Shown here piece after piece: positions 35,075-43,286 of a DNA stretch of 62,234 bases; position 1 is the stretch's first letter; the number at the start of each line of letters is the position of its first letter. Source of the DNA: an uncultured Clostridia bacterium (lineage in GTDB: Bacteria > Bacillota > Clostridia > Oscillospirales > Acutalibacteraceae); contig CANBJR010000012.1 in NCBI GenBank assembly GCA_947369085.1, positions 1-62,234 of the forward strand, written 5' to 3'. The notes beneath the pieces are model-generated. The model was not told the origin of the DNA. It was given only the letters and a program-made list of their open reading frames with translations, and ran no database searches. The translations under genes were made by a program, and so were the position numbers.

Positions 35075-35944
35075 TTAATCTATCCTGCAACCGTCTTTAA
35101 TAGGTTTACAGAGAAATACTTCTTTATAAGATTCTTTGAGCCTTTCATAGCATTTTTTTGCTTTGCGTGGTGAAGTAAAAACAGAAAAAACAGCCGAACC
35201 CGAACCGCTCATTCCTGCTCCCCTTGCCTTACAGTCAAGCATAATCTTCTTGATTTTGTTGACCTCGGGTATTGAAAGTGCAAGCTCAAAATCATTAAAA
35301 ATTGTAGTGGAAATAAAAAACATATCACGGCTGTAAAGCGCTTTTATCATTTCATCTGTATATGATGCGTGTGGATTTAATGCATCAACCTTTTTATAAG
35401 CGTCAGCGGTAGAAACACTTATAGAGTCAGGCTTGCAAATTACAATGTCAGAGCAATTAAAACTTGGGAGTTTTTTTAGATTTGTGCCTATTCCTGTTGC
35501 AAGCTTTGTTCCCCCTGTAAGGCAGAAAGGAACGTCTGCGCCGACCTTTTCGCAAATCTCGTGCATTTCAGCAGGCTTTAATCCTGCGCCGAAAAGTCTG
35601 TTTAAGCCGAGAACAACTGCCGCTCCGTCACTGCTGCCGCCTGCAAGACCCGCTTGAGTGGGGATTTTTTTATCAATATCAATATGAACACCCTTAATAT
35701 CCATACGACAATAATCAAAAAATCGGTAAGCCGCCTTTGCACAGATATTGCTGTCGTCACAAGGAACACCCTCATAATTGCAGGAAATTGTAACACTTTC
35801 GCTGTCATTGTCAGTAAGGGTTACCGTGTCATACAAAGAAACACTCTGCATTACAGTTGAAATTTCGTGATAACCGTCAGCACGCTTTCCCAATACTTCA
35901 AGGGAAAGATTTATTTTTGCAGGAGCAAGCACATTAATTTCCAT
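35075..35944 (-). CDS. ispE: 4-(cytidine 5'-diphospho)-2-C-methyl-D-erythritol kinase
   Basis: A 289-residue GHMP kinase that phosphorylates CDP-ME in the MEP isoprenoid pathway. APAKINLSLEVLGKRADGYH at the N-terminus is the substrate motif; PTQAGLAGGSSDGAAVV near residue 100 is the ATP-binding glycine-rich loop; RGAGMSGSGSAVF near 240 is the third GHMP motif. The ATG lies inside the end of the upstream aminotransferase gene and has GAGGAG seven bases before it, so it is translationally coupled. Confidence 0.95.
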   Translation of the reverse strand: MEINVLAPAKINLSLEVLGKRADGYHEISTVMQSVSLYDTVTLTDNDSESVTISCNYEGVPCDDSNICAKAAYRFFDYCRMDIKGVHIDIDKKIPTQAGLAGGSSDGAAVVLGLNRLFGAGLKPAEMHEICEKVGADVPFCLTGGTKLATGIGTNLKKLPSFNCSDIVICKPDSISVSTADAYKKVDALNPHASYTDEMIKALYSRDMFFISTTIFNDFELALSIPEVNKIKKIMLDCKARGAGMSGSGSAVFSVFTSPRKAKKCYERLKESYKEVFLCKPIKDGCRID

Positions 35945-37115
35945 TATTTAACTCCTCTAAAAAATCTTTAATGCGCTCAAGAGCAATTTTAAGATGCTTG
36001 AGCGAATACGAATACGAAACACGCACAAATCCCTCGCCGCATTCTCCGAAAGCTGTGCCAGGAACTACCGCAATGTGCTTGTCCATAATTAAACGTGTAC
36101 AAAATTCCTCAGAAGTAAGTCCTGTGCTTTTGATGCAAGGGAACACATAAAACGCGCCCAAAGGCTCAAAGCACGAAAGTCCCATTTCATTGAATCTGTC
36201 AACAACAAACCTTCTTCTCATATCGTACTCGTCACGCATTTTGCATACGTCACGGTCGCCGTTTTTAAGTGCCTCAACGGCTGCATACTGCGCTGTTGTC
36301 GGTGCCGACATTATTCCGAACTGATGAAGCTTTGTCATCTGTGAAATAAACGGAGCTGGTCCCAGTGCGTAGCCGAGTCGCCAGCCTGTCATTGCATAGG
36401 ATTTTGAAAATCCATTAATTACAATTGTACGCTCATACATCTTATCAAGAGATGCAATTGAAACGTGGCTTTTGCCTCCATATGTAAGCTCCGAATAAAT
36501 TTCATCGGACAAAACAAGCAAGTCGTGTTTAATGACAACATCTGCTATTTCTTCAAGGTCTTCCTTCTCCATAATTGCACCCGTAGGATTGTTTGGGAAT
36601 GGAAGCACAAGAAGTTTTGACTTAGGCGTAATTACTGATTCAAGGTCTTTTGCCTTTAATCTGAAATTATCTTCATTTTTAGTTTTTATTATAACAGGCG
36701 TTCCGCCAGCCATTACTGCAAGAGGTTCGTAGCAAACAAAGGAAGGTTCGGGAATTATTACCTCGTCGCCTTTTTGAACAAGAGTTCTAAACGCAAGGTC
36801 AATAGCTTCGCTTCCGCCGACAGTAACAAGGGTCTGCTCTTTAGCGTCATAAGTAATACCGAATCTGCGTTCGTAGTAGTTAGCTATTTCCTGTCTTAAC
36901 TCCATAAAGCCTCTGTTTGGGGAATACCATGTTTTACCCTTTTCAAGACTTTTGATGCCCTCGTCACGAATATGCCAAGGCGTTTGAAAGTCAGGCTCGC
37001 CTATGCTGAGTGATATGACATCGTCCATTTCATTTGCAATATCAAAGAATTTGCGTATTCCCGACGGTTTTACAGTTTTAATGGAGTCGTTTAAATATTT
37101 ATCGTAATCTATCAC
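35934..37115 (-). CDS. Class I/II aminotransferase, AlaT/aspartate aminotransferase-like
   Basis: A 393-residue fold-type I pyridoxal-phosphate enzyme. ISLSIGEPDFQTPWHIRDEG, TVGGSEAIDLAFRTLV, LPFPNNPTGAIM and SDEIYSELTYGG are present, and INGFSKSYAMTGWRLGYALG holds the Schiff-base lysine. It belongs to the group including B. subtilis AlaT (YugH), which makes alanine from pyruvate and glutamate. The gene order Lrp-type regulator then aminotransferase, overlapping by ATGA, matches the alaR-alaT pair. Substrate preference cannot be fixed from sequence; aspartate or aromatic transamination remain possible. Confidence 0.9.
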   Translation of the reverse strand: MIDYDKYLNDSIKTVKPSGIRKFFDIANEMDDVISLSIGEPDFQTPWHIRDEGIKSLEKGKTWYSPNRGFMELRQEIANYYERRFGITYDAKEQTLVTVGGSEAIDLAFRTLVQKGDEVIIPEPSFVCYEPLAVMAGGTPVIIKTKNEDNFRLKAKDLESVITPKSKLLVLPFPNNPTGAIMEKEDLEEIADVVIKHDLLVLSDEIYSELTYGGKSHVSIASLDKMYERTIVINGFSKSYAMTGWRLGYALGPAPFISQMTKLHQFGIMSAPTTAQYAAVEALKNGDRDVCKMRDEYDMRRRFVVDRFNEMGLSCFEPLGAFYVFPCIKSTGLTSEEFCTRLIMDKHIAVVPGTAFGECGEGFVRVSYSYSLKHLKIALERIKDFLEELNNGN

Positions 37116-37594
37116 AGGATTAAGTTCCTCCCGTCAGTGCGATCGCTAAAATCAATAAGGTTCATTCCTCTGTCTTTATAACGACGCATAATAAAATGTG
37201 TGGCTGTTGAAAGCACACCATCGATTGTAGAAAGCTTTTTTGCAACAAACATAGCAATATCCTGCATTGTTTCGCCTCTTACTATTAGCGCAAAGTCATA
37301 AGCTCCAGCCATTAGATAAACAGATTCAACTTCTTCAAAAGCCATACAACATTCAGCCATTTCGTCAAAACCTGTTTCTTTTTTAGGTGTAACCTTTAAT
37401 TCAATCAGCGCTTCTACGTCACCGTCATCAAGCTCGTCATGGTTTACAACAGCCTGATAACCTTTAATGATACCCTTGTTTTCATATTCCTTAATCTGCG
37501 CCTTTATATAATCCTCGGGTTCACCTATCATTGCTGCAATTTCATCGGTTGTAAATCCGGAATTTGTGCTTAAAAGCTGTAAAAGTTTATCCAT
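37112..37594 (-). CDS. Lrp/AsnC family regulator, AlaR-like
   Basis: A 160-residue regulator. The N-terminal HTH is DKLLQLLSTNSGFTTDEIAA and EDYIKAQIKEYENKGIIKGY; the C-terminal RAM (ligand-binding) domain includes ALIELKVTPKKETGFDEMAE, VESVYLMAGAYDFALIVRGE and FVAKKLSTIDGVLSTATHFI. It ends with an ATGA overlap with the aminotransferase gene, so regulator and enzyme are made together, as for B. subtilis AlaR/AlaT where AlaR activates its own operon in response to alanine. The start at 37594 has AAGGA eight bases upstream; an ATG nine bases earlier abuts that site. Confidence 0.88.
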   Translation of the reverse strand: MDKLLQLLSTNSGFTTDEIAAMIGEPEDYIKAQIKEYENKGIIKGYQAVVNHDELDDGDVEALIELKVTPKKETGFDEMAECCMAFEEVESVYLMAGAYDFALIVRGETMQDIAMFVAKKLSTIDGVLSTATHFIMRRYKDRGMNLIDFSDRTDGRNLIL

Positions 37595-37623
37595 AATCTT
37601 CATCCTTCCGTATATTTGTTTAA

Positions 37624-38100
37624 TTATACTGCCTGTATTACAAGCTTGTCAACTGTATTGATCAGATTTGTACAGATTGAAGTTGCAACGCAGTAAAGCT
37701 CATCAGAATCGTCTGTAATATCAAGTTCAAGATAATCAGCACGCTTTGACTGCAACGAAATCACAGAATTATCCACATCAATTATGCTGAAATTTCCCGT
37801 TGCTATTTCACCATTGATGTGCCAGTTATTTCCGTAGTAATAACCGCGTATTCCCTTTGATGAAATAATCATTACAAATGTTATGTGATGTTTTCCTGCC
37901 TTAAACGCAAAAGTGTGTGCACCAACAATCGGAATTTTGCGGATTTTCAGAACAGAATTGTCTGAATTGTCCGAAACAATTAATTTTGAAACAGCCTTAC
38001 TTCCGGTAAAAGATACGTTGTATTTTTCATTTCCGTATTCATCAAAAACTGTAAAGCATGATTTATCGGAAGAAGTATTGCGTTTTATAAAAAGTTTCAT
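37624..38100 (-). CDS. Uncharacterised protein, possibly LURP-one-related (tubby-like barrel)
   Basis: A 158-residue all-beta-looking protein with no signal peptide. LFIKRNTSSDKSCFTVFDEY and KYNVSFTGSKAVSKLIVSDN resemble the repeated strand pattern of LURP-one-related/YxjI proteins (tubby C-terminal-like beta barrels), but the match by eye is loose. Two hydrophobic stretches (HITFVMIISSKG and the C-terminal TSICTNLINTVDKLVIQ) do not look like membrane spans. GCGGTGA lies before the ATG. Co-directional, with about 30-base gaps, with nadE before and the Lrp regulator after it, so likely part of one operon. Function unknown. Confidence 0.6.
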   Translation of the reverse strand: MKLFIKRNTSSDKSCFTVFDEYGNEKYNVSFTGSKAVSKLIVSDNSDNSVLKIRKIPIVGAHTFAFKAGKHHITFVMIISSKGIRGYYYGNNWHINGEIATGNFSIIDVDNSVISLQSKRADYLELDITDDSDELYCVATSICTNLINTVDKLVIQAV

Positions 38101-38135
38101 AAAATCACCGCTGTTAATATCTGCAAAATAATATT

Positions 38136-40061
38136 TTAAGCGTTTTCAAGCTCATCAATCCACGCCTTGACAGATGCATCACTCGGCATTCTCCAGTCGG
38201 AACGAGGAGAAAGAGTAACAGAACCTACCTTCGGACCGTCAGGCAGACAGGAACGCTTAAACTGCTGACTGAAAAATCTCTTAATAAAAACAGTAAGCCA
38301 TTTTTTAATAGTATCCTCGCTGTATTTATCCTTAAAAGATAGCTTAGCCATATAATATATTTTACTCGGAGTATAGCCGAAACGTACCAGATAGTACAGA
38401 AAAAAATCATGAAGCTCATAAGGACCGACAACGTCCTCTGTTTTCTGCACAATCTCACCGTTTTTGTCCGGCGGCAACAGCTCAGGACTTACGGGGGTAT
38501 CAAGTACATCAAGCAAAACCTCTTTTAAAGTACCGCTCGATTTCTGCGCTTCGTAAGAAGTCAGGTAACGCACAAGAGTTTTTGGCACTGAAGCATTTAC
38601 TGCGTACATACTCATATGGTCGCCGTTGTAGGTTGCCCAACCGAGAGCAAGCTCGGAAAGGTCACCTGTGCCGATTACAAGTCCGTTGTATTTGTTGGAC
38701 AAATCCATAAGAATCTGTGTGCGCTCACGAGCCTGCGAGTTTTCATAGGTTATATTTGTAACGCTTTCATCATGACCGATGTCGGCAAAATGTTGACGAA
38801 CTGCAAGTGTAATGTTGATTTCTTCAAATGAAACACCATATGCCTCGGCAAGTTTTTCTGCATTTGACTTTGTTCGCTTGGTTGTTCCGAAACAAGGCAT
38901 TGTTACGGTATGAATATTCTTTCTGTCAAGCGAAAGCATATCAAAAGCGTGAACACAGACTATAAGCGCAAGCGTGCTGTCAAGTCCGCCCGACAAGCCT
39001 AAAACGACATTTTTAATTCCTGTATGGGCAAGGCGGGTTGCAAGACCTGTTGCCTGAATAGTGAGAATTTCCTCGCATCGGTTTTCAAGGTCGCTTTTGT
39101 CTGAGGGAACGAAAGGTGTACGCGGAAAAGTTCTTGTTAATTTTGCATTACGTTTTTTAATATCAAAGCCCTTGCTTACATAGTAACAATCATCATTAGC
39201 AGGGATATAACCTATATAAGTGTTTGTTTTTCTGCGCTCGCTGATAAGACGTTCAACGTCAATATCAGCATAGGTTATGCCGTTGTTAAAGCGACAGCTT
39301 TCTGAAACAACAGTACCGTTTTCAGCTATAATATTCTGTGCTGAAAAAACCATATCGGTAGTGCTTTCCCCGAAACCTGCGTCGCAATAGACATAGCCGC
39401 AACAGAGCTTTGCGCTCTGCATTTTTACAAGATCACGTCGGTACTGTGCCTTGCCAATTAAATCGTCTGAACACGAAAGGTTGCAGATTATTGCAGCTCC
39501 GCTTTGGGCAAGTCTTATTGAAGGTGATTCAGCCACCCATAAGTCCTCACAGATTTCAACACCGAATGTAAAATCATCCATATCACAGCAGGTAAAATAC
39601 TGCGCTGCGGAAATTTCAACCCATTCTTCACCTGCATAAGAAATTTCTGTATTAATGTTCTTGCCGCTTGTAAAGTGCCTTAGTTCGTAAAACTCACTGT
39701 AATTAGGAATATTTACCTTTGGCACAGCACCGAGGATTTCTCCCTTACAGATTACTACACCACAGTTATAAAGTGACTGATTAACTGCAATTGGAACTCC
39801 GACTGCAAAAACTATGTCAAGATGTTTAGTTTCATTTTTTATCTTCAAAACAGCTTTTTCAGCTGCTTTAAGCAGTGTGCTTTGTAAAAACAGGTCAGAA
39901 CAGGTGTAGCCTGTTACGCAAAGTTCGGGAAAAACCAAAAGAGATGCACCGTTTTGATATGCCTCTTTTACATAGGATATTATTTGATTTGCATTGTATT
40001 CGCAGTCTGCCACCCTGATTTTTGGCGTTGCCGCCGCTGTTTTTACAAAACCGTATTTCAA
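38136..40061 (-). CDS. nadE: NAD+ synthase, glutamine-hydrolysing
   Basis: A 641-residue enzyme making NAD+ from deamido-NAD+ with ATP and glutamine. The N-terminal nitrilase-type amidase (residues about 5-290) has LLVFPELCVTGY with the catalytic Glu, and CNLSCSDD near residue 195, where the nitrilase nucleophile Cys is expected; ammonia is channelled to the synthetase. The C-terminal synthetase has the pyrophosphate loop [17 protein letters not shown] and GTGDLSELALGWATYNGDHM. The start is taken as TTG at 40061 because AAGGG lies nine bases upstream and the N-terminus then matches the family (KYGFVKTAAATPKIRVADC); an ATG at 40070 abuts the ribosome site. Promoter and palindrome at 40083-40142. 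Confidence 0.94.
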   Translation of the reverse strand: MKYGFVKTAAATPKIRVADCEYNANQIISYVKEAYQNGASLLVFPELCVTGYTCSDLFLQSTLLKAAEKAVLKIKNETKHLDIVFAVGVPIAVNQSLYNCGVVICKGEILGAVPKVNIPNYSEFYELRHFTSGKNINTEISYAGEEWVEISAAQYFTCCDMDDFTFGVEICEDLWVAESPSIRLAQSGAAIICNLSCSDDLIGKAQYRRDLVKMQSAKLCCGYVYCDAGFGESTTDMVFSAQNIIAENGTVVSESCRFNNGITYADIDVERLISERRKTNTYIGYIPANDDCYYVSKGFDIKKRNAKLTRTFPRTPFVPSDKSDLENRCEEILTIQATGLATRLAHTGIKNVVLGLSGGLDSTLALIVCVHAFDMLSLDRKNIHTVTMPCFGTTKRTKSNAEKLAEAYGVSFEEINITLAVRQHFADIGHDESVTNITYENSQARERTQILMDLSNKYNGLVIGTGDLSELALGWATYNGDHMSMYAVNASVPKTLVRYLTSYEAQKSSGTLKEVLLDVLDTPVSPELLPPDKNGEIVQKTEDVVGPYELHDFFLYYLVRFGYTPSKIYYMAKLSFKDKYSEDTIKKWLTVFIKRFFSQQFKRSCLPDGPKVGSVTLSPRSDWRMPSDASVKAWIDELENA

Positions 40062-40082
40062 ATATATCATCCCTTATACACA

Positions 40083-40142
40083 AATATCCATAGAAATTTA
40101 CATTCCTATGGATATTATACCTCATTTTCCAATATTATACAA
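40083..40142 (-). promoter_or_regulatory. nadE promoter with large inverted repeat around the start of transcription
   Basis: Minus strand TTGTAT (40137-40142), 17-base spacer, TATAAT (40114-40119). A perfect 11-bp inverted repeat (40083-40093 and 40106-40116, 12-base gap) overlaps the end of the -10 and the first transcribed bases, where a repressor would block initiation. Confidence 0.6.
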
Positions 40143-40145
40143 GTA

Positions 40146-41609
40146 TTATAACAGTGTTCTTGTAAGACGTTTTCTGTGAAAAAGATATTGCGTTTCAAGC
40201 ATAGGCTCAAATTTTGCAATATAACAGCTCATATATCCCATCATTAGCCAAAACCACATAACCATAAATGATATGTCATACAACAGCGCTTTCTCAAACA
40301 TTGCATAAATCAGGTATGCAAACAAAAAAGCGAACAAGCAGGGATAAACATCGTTGCGAAACGTTTTTTTCTGCAAAAACAAGTGCTGCGCCGAGTGTTT
40401 TGCAAATCGGAATCCAAAAATTCCGAACAACAAAAATCCTATTATTCCTGTTGAAACGAGTATTGTAAGATATCCGTTGTGTAAATCGCTTTTATGATAA
40501 GAATAGTTCAAAATTCCGTTTGAATATTCTTCACTATAAAATACTATATTGCCGTTTGAGATTCCGATAAACGGCGATATTTTAAATAGATTAATTGATT
40601 CCTTCCATAGTTTAAATCGTCCGCTGTCGATATTTTTATTTTCGTGACCGAATGTGACGTTCTTCTTCTCCTCAGAAGCAATATTTTCATTTGGGGATAC
40701 TTCTGAGGTTATATCGTCATCTCCGATAATTACACTGATTATCGAATCAGTTTTTGAGAGAACAACAGAAAAACCTGTCTGACATATAGTTCTCAGCATA
40801 AGCGCAGAGGAAACCAAAAATGAGCCGACAACTACAAGCGCTATTATTTTAAATATAATTTTAGAAACCGACAAACCTGTTTTGTCTGCAAAAAAGATAT
40901 ATACCGTATATACTATTGCGTATGCAAGCGCAAGGACAAGCGAAGCGTTTGAATCGCAAAGAACGAGAGAAAACAGATTGGTAGCTACACAGGTAAAAAT
41001 CCAGATTTTACTTACCCTTGGCTGATACACGCAATTCAAAAGCTTTTCTTTGTAGAGCATATGGCAACAGACTATTGACACTACAGAAACAAAGCCAAGC
41101 AAATTCGGATTTACGTAAACGCCTGTAAAACGATTTTCATAAATTGTAAATTTAATCCAGTACCACTCAAACGTTATGCCGAACATAAGGCAGAAAATTC
41201 CGATTATGTTTGCAATAGTTGTGATATATACTACGAACCTTGCAATTGAATAAAGCTCGCTTCTAAAATCAAAATCAGGCTCTGTATGCATTCCGTAAAA
41301 CACAAAAAAGCAGACGAGAACGTGAAGAAACATTACAAGGCTGTAGACAATTGTTACAGAAAAGTTTATGACAATTGAAAACAAAGAAAAAATCAAAAAA
41401 GCGCCTACCCAAAGTCCGAAACGGAGCTTAAAGAAAGTATTGTTGGTACGCTGATTGTAAATTACAAGTCCTACTCCCCATACAAATAGAAACACAAGCA
41501 AAATGTACGCAGGAATCTGAAGAAATGCGATATTGCAGAAAAATAAATCAGTTATGTATAATTTTCTAAAAAAAGAAGAATCCTTTAACTTTTCTTTAAC
41601 AGCAATCAT
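40146..41609 (-). CDS. O-antigen ligase/polymerase-like membrane protein (Wzy_C family)
   Basis: A 487-residue protein with about twelve membrane spans and one long extracytoplasmic loop near the C-terminus. The loop carries the Wzy_C signature: SGRFKLWKESINLFKISPFI, then SDLHNGYLTILVSTGIIGFL with the conserved histidine. Such proteins polymerise or ligate undecaprenyl-linked glycans on the outer face of the membrane. The loop has an acidic, low-complexity insertion (GDDDITSEVSPNENIASEEK). GAGGT lies six bases before the ATG. It follows the sugar transferase gene by 14 bases, forming an exopolysaccharide operon; the glycosyltransferases in between are absent, so the cluster is minimal. Confidence 0.84.
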   Translation of the reverse strand: MIAVKEKLKDSSFFRKLYITDLFFCNIAFLQIPAYILLVFLFVWGVGLVIYNQRTNNTFFKLRFGLWVGAFLIFSLFSIVINFSVTIVYSLVMFLHVLVCFFVFYGMHTEPDFDFRSELYSIARFVVYITTIANIIGIFCLMFGITFEWYWIKFTIYENRFTGVYVNPNLLGFVSVVSIVCCHMLYKEKLLNCVYQPRVSKIWIFTCVATNLFSLVLCDSNASLVLALAYAIVYTVYIFFADKTGLSVSKIIFKIIALVVVGSFLVSSALMLRTICQTGFSVVLSKTDSIISVIIGDDDITSEVSPNENIASEEKKNVTFGHENKNIDSGRFKLWKESINLFKISPFIGISNGNIVFYSEEYSNGILNYSYHKSDLHNGYLTILVSTGIIGFLLFGIFGFRFAKHSAQHLFLQKKTFRNDVYPCLFAFLFAYLIYAMFEKALLYDISFMVMWFWLMMGYMSCYIAKFEPMLETQYLFHRKRLTRTLL

Positions 41610-41623
41610 TTTTATACCTCATA

Positions 41624-42304
41624 TCAGCCAAAAACCTCTTTGACGGTTTTTAACATAAGCTTTAAATCAGAACGAAATCCAAAATTTTCGGTATACTGCA
41701 AATTATATTTCATTTTTTCAGGAAGTATTTTTTCAACATACACCTTGTCAACATCCTGCTCAGTGCTTAAAAGCTTTTCTTCGTCTTTATACATAATAGA
41801 CGCAAGCGAGGTTATTCCCGCAGGAATAAGAAGTGTTGCAAGGTATTCTGGTTCATATTGTTCCACATATTTCGGCACTTCGGGACGTGTGCCTACAACC
41901 GACATACTACCTGAAAGTACATTAAATATCTGCGGAAGCTCATCAAGACGGTATTTTCTTAAAAATCTGCCAACCTTTGTTACTCTTGAATCACTGTCGG
42001 TTGTAACAAGTGAGCCGATTAGGTCAGCGTTTTCAACCATTGTGCGAAATTTAAGAATTTTAAAATACCTGCCATAAGTAGTTACACGCACCTGCCTGTA
42101 AAAAACAGGGCCCTTAGAGGTTACCTTTACTGCGACAGATATAATAATAATAGGTATAATAAGTACTACAAGCAAAAGCGCAGAGAAAATCAGATCCATA
42201 ATCCGTTTTAATACAAGACTGCCTGTCTTTTTACACAAAATGTCATAATAACGTTTTACTTCCTCACACTGAAACTGCTTTGGAAGTTTTTCAAATGATT
42301 TCAT
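41624..42304 (-). CDS. Undecaprenyl-phosphate sugar-1-phosphate transferase (initiating sugar transferase)
   Basis: A 226-residue bacterial sugar transferase (WcaJ/WbaP/EpsL C-terminal domain type) that starts exopolysaccharide synthesis by moving a sugar phosphate from UDP- or NDP-sugar to undecaprenyl phosphate. One membrane helix (LIFSALLLVVLIIPIIIISV) is followed by KGPVFYRQVRVTTYGRYF, ILKFRTMVENAD, TKVGRFLRKYRLDELPQIFN and LSGSMSVVGTRPEVPKYVEQ, the conserved catalytic Asp-Glu region. It lacks the N-terminal five-span domain of WbaP. Start at 42304 with AAGGAG eight bases upstream. First gene behind a leader with terminator (42418-42448). Confidence 0.92.
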   Translation of the reverse strand: MKSFEKLPKQFQCEEVKRYYDILCKKTGSLVLKRIMDLIFSALLLVVLIIPIIIISVAVKVTSKGPVFYRQVRVTTYGRYFKILKFRTMVENADLIGSLVTTDSDSRVTKVGRFLRKYRLDELPQIFNVLSGSMSVVGTRPEVPKYVEQYEPEYLATLLIPAGITSLASIMYKDEEKLLSTEQDVDKVYVEKILPEKMKYNLQYTENFGFRSDLKLMLKTVKEVFG

Positions 42305-42417
42305 GCCATATCTCCTTATAATAAGCACAAATATTGCATTTTACTACGATATTATATATCTTTTTAAACTGTATTTCAATTATTATTTCAAAATCTTAAT
42401 AATTTACGGCATAACGT

Positions 42418-42448
42418 AAAAACCGACGGTATGCAGCCGTCGGTTTTT
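42418..42448. terminator. Terminator hairpin in the leader of the polysaccharide operon
   Basis: Perfect 12-bp stem (42418-42429 and 42437-42448), 7-base loop, five A and five T at the ends. On the minus strand it lies about 75 bases after the start of transcription predicted from 42529-42557 and before the first gene, the position of an attenuator or the end of a small RNA. Confidence 0.85.
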
Positions 42449-42528
42449 AGGTAATTTTATGGAGTAATCAAGCACATAGAAAGGAAGTTGTCAGTTATTA
42501 AAAATAAGATATGATTTATCTTGATATT

Positions 42529-42557
42529 AATATATCACACCATTTGTTAATTGTCAA
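42529..42557 (-). promoter_or_regulatory. Strong promoter of the polysaccharide operon leader
   Basis: Minus strand TTGACA (42552-42557), 17-base spacer, TATATT (42529-42534) with the extended TG motif one base before it. Confidence 0.82.
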
Positions 42558-42625
42558 TACTTTTTTTAAACTTTTTTTAAAATTAGTATATTATTTATTT
42601 AATTATTTATAAATCATTAAACCCC

Positions 42626-42654
42626 TTGACTAAATGCTTAAAAAAATGTAAAAT
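42626..42654 (+). promoter_or_regulatory. Promoter of the DUF1292 gene
   Basis: TTGACT (42626-42631), 17-base spacer, TAAAAT (42649-42654). Confidence 0.75.
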
Positions 42655-42678
42655 TAAATTAGCAAGGAGGTATAGCAA

Positions 42679-42975
42679 ATGAATAATGAATACAATCCTG
42701 ACCTTGTCACGTTAATCAGTGATGAAGGCGAAGAAATTGAATTTGAAATCCTTGACATTATCGAAAATGACGAAGGAAAGTTCTATGTTCTCTACCCTTA
42801 TTATGCCGACCCTGCCGATGCAGTGAACGACCCGGGTGAGTATTATATTTTTGAAGTGCAGGAAATTGACGGTGAAGAAGAGCTTGCTGAAATCGAAGAT
42901 GATGAAAAGCTTGACAGAATTGCCGCAATTTTTGAAGAAGAATATAATAAAGAGCTTTTTGATGAGGATGAGTAA
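42679..42975 (+). CDS. DUF1292 domain protein (YrzB-like)
   Basis: A 98-residue, strongly acidic protein. LVTLISDEGEEIEFEILDII, VLYPYYADPADAVNDPGE and YYIFEVQEIDGEEELAEIED match the DUF1292 pattern (B. subtilis YrzB), a small cytosolic beta-rich protein conserved in Firmicutes and often found near alaS, ruvX/yqgF or ruvAB genes. Its function is unknown. The AGGAGG site is nearly perfect and it has its own promoter, so it is expected to be well expressed. Here it stands alone before a structured RNA. Confidence 0.88.
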   Translation: MNNEYNPDLVTLISDEGEEIEFEILDIIENDEGKFYVLYPYYADPADAVNDPGEYYIFEVQEIDGEEELAEIEDDEKLDRIAAIFEEEYNKELFDEDE

Positions 42976-43009
42976 TTTTTTTATTCTTATAACATAATAT
43001 AATATTAGG

Positions 43010-43222
43010 ATTTTAATTGACTTTATGTCTTTTGTCCTGCCCGATTCGCGAATGATTTTAAAATAACCCTACAACTCTTAAATCGGGAGCTTGGCTCTTT
43101 AAGCGGTGTGCAGACCTCCCGTGTTCGGAAGAAGGGAGCCTGAAGCTTAAAGGCGGGCACCCACCTGCTTTTTCGTAGGCAGGTTATTATTTAAATCATA
43201 CGGTCGGGCGGGATTTTTATTT
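43010..43222 (+). ncRNA. ssrS: Structured non-coding RNA, probable 6S RNA (ssrS)
   Basis: A GC-rich, gene-free block in an AT-rich setting, preceded by a TATAAT at 42998-43003. TGCCCG (43038-43043) pairs with CGGGCA (43154-43159), GGCTC (43092-43096) with GAGCC near 43136-43140, leaving a large bubble with about 50 bases on the 5' side and TGAAGCTTAAAGG on the 3' side. That bubble strand resembles GAAGCCTTAAA of E. coli 6S RNA. Downstream is a hairpin (ACCTGC 43163-43168 with GCAGGT 43179-43184). A second, stronger pairing of the 5' end with 43201-43213, followed by a T-run, gives an alternative end. 6S RNA binds sigma-A polymerase and mimics an open promoter. Exact ends are uncertain. Confidence 0.62.
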
Positions 43223-43251
43223 TTTATAAATTCCCAAATTTTACTTATAAT
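43223..43251 (+). promoter_or_regulatory. gpsA promoter
   Basis: TTTATA (43223-43228), 17-base spacer, TATAAT (43246-43251). Confidence 0.65.
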
Positions 43252-43286
43252 ATAAGATGTATAAAATATTTAGGAGTAAAAAGTAT

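Larger units (their letters stand above)
42305..42678. other. Divergent control region between the sugar transferase and DUF1292 genes
   Basis: About 370 bases with no gene. It contains a strong minus-strand promoter (42529-42557), a Rho-independent hairpin in the leader (42418-42448), about 110 bases between that hairpin and the sugar transferase start, and a plus-strand promoter (42626-42654). Confidence 0.75.
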
